Shown here: positions 57,800 to 64,000 of the stretch, in pieces
How positions within the stretch are numbered: position 1 is the first letter of the stretch
How the letters are laid out: each line of letters opens with the position of its first letter
Assembly (NCBI RefSeq): GCF_000002235.5
Contig: NW_022145526.1
Coordinates: 1,817,501-1,881,500 of the forward strand
Length of the DNA: 64,000 nt
Direction of reading: 5' to 3'
Source: Strongylocentrotus purpuratus
Taxonomy: Eukaryota; Echinodermata; Echinoidea; Camarodonta; Strongylocentrotidae
The notes under the pieces: model-generated
Database searches by the model: none
The model's input: the letters and a program-made list of their open reading frames with translations, nothing else
What the model was told of the DNA's origin: nothing
Position numbers and translations under genes: made by a program

Positions 57800-58765
57800 T
57801 AATTTTAATAATGTTTTCCACATGTTTGCTAGCACTTGTTTTTGCCAAAAGAATACTTTGCATTGATGTTCATACCAGCTGTTGCTAATGCCGCAGTCAC
57901 ACCTTTGCGTATTTGGCTTGCGTATTGGCAAGTCGTTTTTAACATTTTTCCTATTTCTTGATATCAAGAAATTATTTTCTGTTGTAAAACAACCGTAATT
58001 CTTGTTATCAAGAATTAGATTTCTGGATATCAAGAACTCATTTTTTGATATCAAGAACTCAATTCTTGATATCAAGAAATCTGTTTTGGATATCAAGAAA
58101 TATGAATAAATGTTTAAACGACTTGCCATAAATACGCAGCAATACACAAGCCAAATACGCAAAGGTGTGACTGAGGCATAACGCCAGGAAATAGGAAGGA
58201 ACTTGGATTATCTGAAGGTCGAACTAGATCAATTCATCCTCACGTTAATAAGTTGCTATATTTTACATCTATGAACGCCAAACCTAATACAAACCTAGAA
58301 AAGAACGTCCGACCACTTGAAAAGCAATTTCCTATGCTCATTAAAGGAGAATTCCATCCTGATATTTGTATAGTGTTAATAGAAGTAGAAAAAGGATATA
58401 AACAGGTCAGTAAAAAATTGAGCAAAAGTCGATTAAAAATTTTAAAAAAAAGTTATGAATTTTGGAAGGTGCGACTAATACAAGTCAAAGAAACAACTCT
58501 GTGATGTATCTAGTGAGGTACTAACAAATACATATATTTTCACTTAAGGAAGTTTGAAATCATACATTGGCCCTAAATATAATTATTGCAAATATATGAT
58601 TTTATACAACTCCTGTATGAAACAAATTTATTCCATCTGCAATAACTAGGAAAATGAAGTTCATGATATTTTCTGTATAGAGGAAGTTGGAGAGGAGATC
58701 GCATAATGTTGTCAATTAGTGTTACACTGATGACAACTTCAAAAATTAAAAAAGTTTCAGACGTT
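57800..58765 (+). repeat. Repeat family, copy 2 (with a nested Harbinger-like MITE)
   Basis: Second copy of the same family, continuing to about 58765 with similarity to 10320-10600. It is split by the MITE at 57889-58178. I do not recognise the family. Confidence 0.8.
57889..58178. mobile_element. Harbinger-like MITE with ~60-bp inverted termini and GATATC palindromes
   Basis: The ends TGCCGCAGTCACACCTTTGC and its near complement extend through GTATTTGGCTTG and AAGTCGTTT..AACATTT. The flanks are TAA on both sides (57886-57888 and 58179-58181), the TWA target size of PIF/Harbinger elements. Copy 1 of the host repeat (GCTAATACCAGG near 57080) is the empty site. The centre holds several TCTTGATATCAAGA palindromes. 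Confidence 0.85.
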
Positions 58766-59190
58766 TTCTAATTCCAAAATCACAACGTATACACTCGGTT
58801 GCTATAATCCACTAAGACGCTTTATAACCCACTAAGACTGCATTTATATGAAGGTCTATAGCTTACATATTTTTTCTTCAGCAATAACTCTGAACATGCA
58901 TGGAATGAGAATTGCTATGTCGTTGGTTTTCTTATCGAAAGCCGTTGATTTTTCATATCACGCTGTTAGGAAAGTCAAAGGGACTTAGTCACTGAGTAAA
59001 ATGAAATACTGATATTCCCTTTGATTTCCTAACAGGTCGCAGCCATCCATTTGCAAAAGACAGGGGCGTAAATCCGTACCGAGGAGTGGGGGGGGGGGGA
59101 TGATCGGCGATAGCCATCACAATACTAGCACGAGCACACGCCCACACTAATTTACGCAAGCGCGCGCAATCGCGCACGCACGAACACACA

Positions 59191-59221
<31 letters not shown>

Positions 59222-59269
59222 CACACGCACACACACAAACGAACGAACAACAAACAATATTAGAGAAAG

Positions 59270-59900
59270 AAGACGATTCGTTGTACCGTTCTCGAAAATA
59301 ATCCTCGTCTGAATTCAGTTCCCCCCCCCCCCCTTCCCTCCCGCGCGAAGCGCGGAAGCTTTTACGTTTCATTAAATCATTAGGGAAAGAAGACGATTCG
59401 TTGTACCGTTCTCGACTTTTAATCCTCATCTGAATTCAGTTTTTCCCTTCCCCCCTCCTGCGCGAAGCGCGGAAGCTTTTACGTTTCATAAAATCATTGG
59501 AGAAAGAAGACGATTCGTTGTACCATTCTCGACCTTTAATCCTCGTCTGAATTCAGTCCCCCCCCCCCCCCCCTACCGCGCGAAGCGCGGAAGCTTTTAC
59601 GTTTCCTTAAATCATTAGAGAAAGAAGACGATTCGTTGTACCGTTCTCGACTTTTAATCCTCATCTGAATCCAGTTTTTTCCTTTTCCCCCCTCCCTCCC
59701 GCGCGAAGCGCGGAAGCTATTACGTTTCATTACATCATTAGAGAAAGAAGACGATTCGTTGTACCGTTCTCGACTTTTAATCCTCATCTGAATTCAATTT
59801 TTTCCTTCCCCCCTCCCTCCCTCCCGCGCTAAGCGCGGAAGCTTTTACGTTTCATTAAATCATTAGAGAAAGAAGACGATTCGTTGTACCATTCTCGACT
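59270..59900 (-). repeat. Satellite array, second locus, reverse orientation
   Basis: Five to six units of the 28560-30250 satellite in reverse complement (GAAAGAAGACGATTCGTTGT, CCCGCGCGAAGCGCGGAAGC). It is preceded by a (CA)n tract at 59185-59240 and a poly-G element end near 59085. Confidence 0.88.
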
Positions 59901-60324
59901 CTTAATTTCTTTAAAAAGGGGGTGGGTTTTTTTCTCTTTCTCTTTGGACTCCTGAGAAATGTAAAAAGGAGGTAATAAAATATCTTGAATATCATAGAAA
60001 AATTGATCAAATCCCGGGATCAAATTCCTGAAATTCCTGCTAACTTTGAAAGCTCATTCAGGATTATTTCATTTTGAAAAGTAAAAGCATTGACCCCCAG
60101 TCCCCCTCGATCGAGTAGAGCTCACCTGAAATTGGGGAGGGGGGGGGGGTTGTACATTTAGCAGTGTTCCGGATTTGGGTGGTGGTCTCCAAGGTAGGAA
60201 AAGCCAGCGAAAAGCCGGCGAAAGGGGAATTCAGAAATGTTGGCAGTCCTGAGATATAGGGTGGGGAAGGGGGGGGGGGTCATTTTAAAGGGCGGGAACG
60301 AGCGTACGCGTACCCTAAATAATT

Positions 60325-61122
60325 GGGACTTTTAGATTTGCACGTTGACAGCTTTGACTGCAACGTGTGACGTCATTTTAAGGCACCGCGCATGCTTCAC
60401 GTCGTCTCAGTCGGCGATCGAGAATGCGTCAACCTTGATTTTCCTAAATCTAGTGCGGTACTAGTATATGCCGCGTGCGCATAAAATATACAATTTCTCA
60501 GGTAGACAAAGGAACATCCCTTCCCTGCTATTATGTAAAAATGTGTAGAACATGCAGGTGTCACATGCATATTCACCTGTTCTATACTTTTTTACATAAT
60601 AGCAGTGAAGGGATGTTCTACCACAGCAATAGGCCATTTTCCTAATGTAACCAAATTTAATGCATAGGTCTTTGTGAAGTGTCTCAATACAAACCATTTC
60701 ATTCACCTGATAAGAATAATAGTATTTCAATAGACATAATCCTAACTGCTTACATTAGTTGTTGCCAGGTTGGACAAACATTATTGCTTGACCTACCTAG
60801 CAGCACTTAATATATGCAGTTTCATTCTGACTATTGAAATACTATTATTCCTTTCAGGTGAATGAAATAATGTGTATTGAGGCACTTCACAAAGACCTAT
60901 ACATTAAATTTGGTTACATTACGAAAGTGGCCTATTGTTGAGGGTAGAAAGAGGGTCTGTATATTTTGTTCTCTTTCTTTGTCTGTCATGTTCATAGTGT
61001 TACTTCCTGCACGCATGTGTATCGTCGAGTGCAATCTGTAGTCAACATGGGCAGTTGAGTACGTTGACACGCATGATCAGTCGGCGTTCGTTGTGTTCTC
61101 GTCCACTCAATCTAAAAGTCCC
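60325..61122. mobile_element. Foldback element with nested inverted repeats
   Basis: Outer ends GGGACTTTTAGATT and AATCTAAAAGTCCC. Inside are a hairpin (60501-60541 with 60589-60622) and a long inverted repeat (60625-60733 with 60831-60940) sharing AGGTCTTTGTGAAGTG and its complement. No transposase frame. No clear target duplication. Confidence 0.75.
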
Positions 61123-61199
61123 TAATACTAAGTGGGGGAGCCGGGCATCTACTGTACATGATTGCACTTTTTAAGCGCTCGCGCGCTGGCGCACTTTAC

Positions 61200-62260
61200 G
61201 TCTGGGCTATATAATAATACCTTGCAAAATAACGGAAAATTATTCTAAAAGTTTATGAAGTGCTTGTTCGCGCACGTCGCGCAACTATACTCTTAATGAT
61301 CGTGACATACTATATCCGTGTAGGCTATATATACAGTTATACTTACATTAAAAAAATAACTCATTTCTCATGTATTATGCTAAAATTGAAACAATCACAT
61401 TTTTCTTCTTCTTCTTCTTCTTCTTCTTCATCCTTTTTTTTCTCTTTTTTTTTTGCAATATCAGGGGGGATGATTGTACAGGCTATCCCCCCTACTTCAA
61501 GCCAGGGGGGATGCAGCCCCCCCCCCCCCCACCCCCCCCCGGATTTACGCCCCTGGCAAAAGATTACCATGATACTGAAATAACGATAACCAGATTATGT
61601 CGGTCATTACATTTCGTGTTTTGTGTTTGTTTGTTTGTTTCTTTATGTTTGTTTTTTGTCGTCCTTGTTATCGAGTGTTTTAGTATTGTGAGGGGCGGGG
61701 GGGGGGGGGCGGGGGAGCAGGAGTTCTATTTCTTTTGTTCTATTTATCATATATCTCTTTCCTACTTTTTATCATAACCTTTTTTTTTAAAGAAAATTTG
61801 GAAAAAATATTGTGGAAAAGACAAGAATTAATTAGAAATCTTTATGCAAGCAGGACGAGGAAACTGTAAAAAAAAATCTGCAAAAAATATTTTATATGAA
61901 AAATTTATTTGTAACTTTATTTATTCGAGATTATTTGAAATTTTGTATAAAATGTTATAAATTATTTGAAATTTTCTTTGAGAGAAATGAATAAAAATCT
62001 ATGAAAACCAAAAACACATTGTGCATGGGCAAATTCTATTTTGCACCCCACCCTGACCTGTCCCTTCAAAGGAAATGTAACTGCTCCACTATGGTAAACA
62101 CTACATTATATAGACAATGTTTCAAGCTACATACATGCAGTGTAAGGGAACACTGCATCTTTTATAATGCGAGGGAGCGTAGCGACCGAAAGACAAAAAT
62201 TGAAAAGGTACCTTCTATACAATCGAGCATGCACATGAAGTCAGATCAGGGAAGGAGGGG
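61200..62260. other. Low-complexity DNA with TTC, poly-C and poly-G tracts
   Basis: TTC repeats at 61400-61450, poly-C at 61505-61530 next to a GGATTTACGCCCCTGG end, poly-G at 61692-61715. AT-rich elsewhere. No gene is supported. Confidence 0.5.
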
Positions 62261-62264
62261 GGGG

Positions 62265-62575
62265 CATTTCAAAGACTTGCTTGCAGGGAAACAAATAATT
62301 TATAATTGATAATTTATGATCGAATTTCTGTGTGGAATGAAATCTGTTATAATATAAAACAAAGTATACCTCCCTTATTACACAACCCCACACAAAATGG
62401 TCTACCATCCCAATCTGTTATTTCGAAGACTTGCTTGCAGGGAAACAAATAATATATAGGACTCTACAATTGATAATTTATGATCGAATTTCTGTATGGA
62501 ATGAAATCTGTTATAATATAAAACAAAGTATACCTCCCTTATTACACAACCCCACACAAAATGGTCTACCATCCC
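62265..62575 (+). repeat. Two-copy tandem duplication of a ~157-bp unit
   Basis: 62271-62412 and 62428-62576 are nearly identical (GACTTGCTTGCAGGGAAACA through CACAAAATGGTCTACCATCC). The few differences suggest a recent event. Confidence 0.88.
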
Positions 62576-62917
62576 ACCTCCCCCCACAAAAAACACGCAC
62601 TCACACACCCATATAGACTTACTTTCTCTATCCGACAGAAATGGCGCCTTCGCCGACAGAAATTTGGCACGTCTGTGTGCTTTGGGGTGCATGGGTGTGT
62701 GTGTGTGTGTGGGGGGGGAGGGCTTAAACCCCCTTTCTTTCTTTAATTTTTGTCTTTCCTTTTCCCTTCTCTTTTTCTTTAATTCTTCCTCTTTCTTCTG
62801 GCTTTTCCTCTTTCTTCCCCTTACTTTCTCTTTCCAACATCAATTTGGTGCGCGCGCGCGTGTGTGTGTGTGTGCGTGTGAGGTGTGTACACCTCCCCCG
62901 CCCCCGCCCCCTAACTC

Positions 62918-63095
62918 CAGGCACGTAGCCAGAGATTAATGTTTTTTTTGTTGGGGGGGGGGCACATATATGTAAACGATCGAGGTCAAAAAAGGGGTCT
63001 AAAAAAGTTCAACCGATCTTGGATTTTTTTTTTTTTTTTTTTTTTGGGGGGGGGGGGGGGAGCACATGCCCCCACCCCCCGTGACTACGTGCCTG
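62918..63095. mobile_element. hAT-like poly-G MITE with CAGGCACGTAGCCAG terminus
   Basis: Ends CAGGCACGTAG and CTACGTGCCTG, flanked by CCTAACTC and CTTAGCTC, a likely 8-bp target duplication with two changes. The interior has long T and G runs. Confidence 0.65.
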
Positions 63096-63169
63096 CTTAG
63101 CTCGCACGCTTGAATAAAGCTTCTAGTTAGGCCGGAGCGCCCGTGCACTCCTCTAGATCTGTACTGACC

Positions 63170-63406
63170 ATGAAGAGCCTAATTCCAAAAGGAGCTAAGT
63201 CCACTTTTGATGAAAATTGAGTTATTGAACAGAACATCGTCTGTCAACAAAATTATTAACCCGAAACTTTGGGAGCAATTATAAAAAAAATGCTCTTTCT
63301 AATATCACTTTTCCATAGACGCCTGTACAAAATCTGGCAACCAATTTCTTTTTCCTCAGAATTTATAACAATAGATTTAGCTTCCTTTTGGAATTAAACT
63401 CTTCAT
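63170..63406. mobile_element. MITE copy 2 (ATGAAGAG termini)
   Basis: The 237-bp copy has the same inverted termini as 6645-6894 and similar internal sequence (CACTTTTGATGAAAATTGAG). I see no clear target duplication. Confidence 0.8.
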
Positions 63407-63409
63407 AAT

Positions 63410-64000
63410 GTAAGGGGTTAGGAAATTACCCTGTGACCTGTAGAGGGCGGAGTGCTGAGACAAGCCGGCACTCTTTGCTTGGCCCTCTCACAGGATCTGT
63501 CTGTCATTGATTTCGAGTTCTCGACCACCTCACAACTGGCGACGAGGATGGGATTCGAACCCAAGTGGACGGCGGCGTGTGCAACAGCAACATCATCGAC
63601 GAGGGTGACAAGACCATGTCCGGAAGACCTCGCAAAGAGTCAAGTAGATATGTACGTCAAGAACTCGTATAGTTTTAGAAGGAGTGCTGTTCATTGAATA
63701 ATAGTCGTGGAACGATAATAGTTAGCCTGGACACATTGAACATAATTTAGCAATGAGTGATAGAGCGACGACGATGTGCATGGCAAGGTGGTGAAAGAAC
63801 ATTGCTTCAAGAACTTGCTTCGAGAACTTTAAGAATGTATTTTAAGTTTTAAGATAGTTGTTTTTATTAAAGATTGATTTTGCTACATGTAGGTATTAGG
63901 AAAAATGTTTTTAACTGAAGTGAGTAGATGTGGTTGAAGAGTATTACTTTTATGGAAAGGTAATTAATTATTCTTGATATTGATGTTATTGGAAATTTGA
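63410..64000 (+). other. Possible scrap of a Gypsy-type LTR element
   Basis: A stretch near 63536-63565 resembles the leader just after an LTR in Gypsy-type elements. No gag or pol part is seen before the window ends. If real it is an incomplete fossil; family and age are uncertain. Confidence 0.25.

Overview
The window looks like a nuclear scaffold of a marine invertebrate deuterostome. It is AT-rich, has long introns, and is crowded with non-LTR retrotransposon pieces, MITEs, poly-G tracts and satellites. An echinoderm is my best guess, an inference from the C-type-lectin/Tie-type receptor content and the repeat style. All host genes I can support lie on the minus strand.

The main gene (gene A, 45687 down to 15475) is a 20-exon transmembrane receptor I assembled by hand. 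The order is: signal peptide exon; four C-type lectin domains (CTLD), each split over three exons; two Ig-like domains; three EGF-like domains; a Ser/Thr/Pro stalk with one transmembrane segment; and a cytoplasmic exon of repeated YxxI/L motifs. The exons sum to 3144 nt (1047 codons plus stop). Every splice phase agrees, and each extracellular domain is a symmetric phase 1-1 module. The Ig-Ig-EGF-EGF-EGF block matches the N-terminal ectodomain of vertebrate Tie1/Tie2, including a cysteine-free second Ig domain. Where Tie has FNIII domains and a kinase, this gene has a tail with three ITAM-consensus pairs. Such a combination of multi-CTLD, Tie ligand-binding region and in-cis ITAM-like tail is the candidate undescribed system here.

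A 298-bp LINE 3' end has inserted inside the cytoplasmic exon. The present stop lies at the junction, and beyond the insertion the old C-terminus (two more tyrosine motifs and a stop) is still open.

A head-to-tail paralogue (gene B, 4095 down to the window edge) keeps the same signal-peptide exon and first CTLD. Positions 1-2575 match 34500-38300, and 3890-4400 match 45465-46000. The window therefore samples a tandem receptor cluster.

Layout: 1-4100 gene B 5' half; 4600-9000 LINEs with nested MITEs; 9000-15060 repeats and little else; 15069-45687 gene A, its introns holding a hAT-like composite with a satellite (27871-30398), LINEs, poly-G MITEs and simple repeats; 45688-46000 shared 5' flank; 46169-47250 MITE and short repeats; 47641-57000 a Helentron-like array rich in CRE (TGACGTCA) sites; 57000-58770 a duplicated repeat carrying two cleanly datable MITE insertions; 59270-59900 the same satellite again in reverse; 60325-61122 a foldback element; 61200-64000 simple repeats, MITEs and a possible LTR-element scrap.
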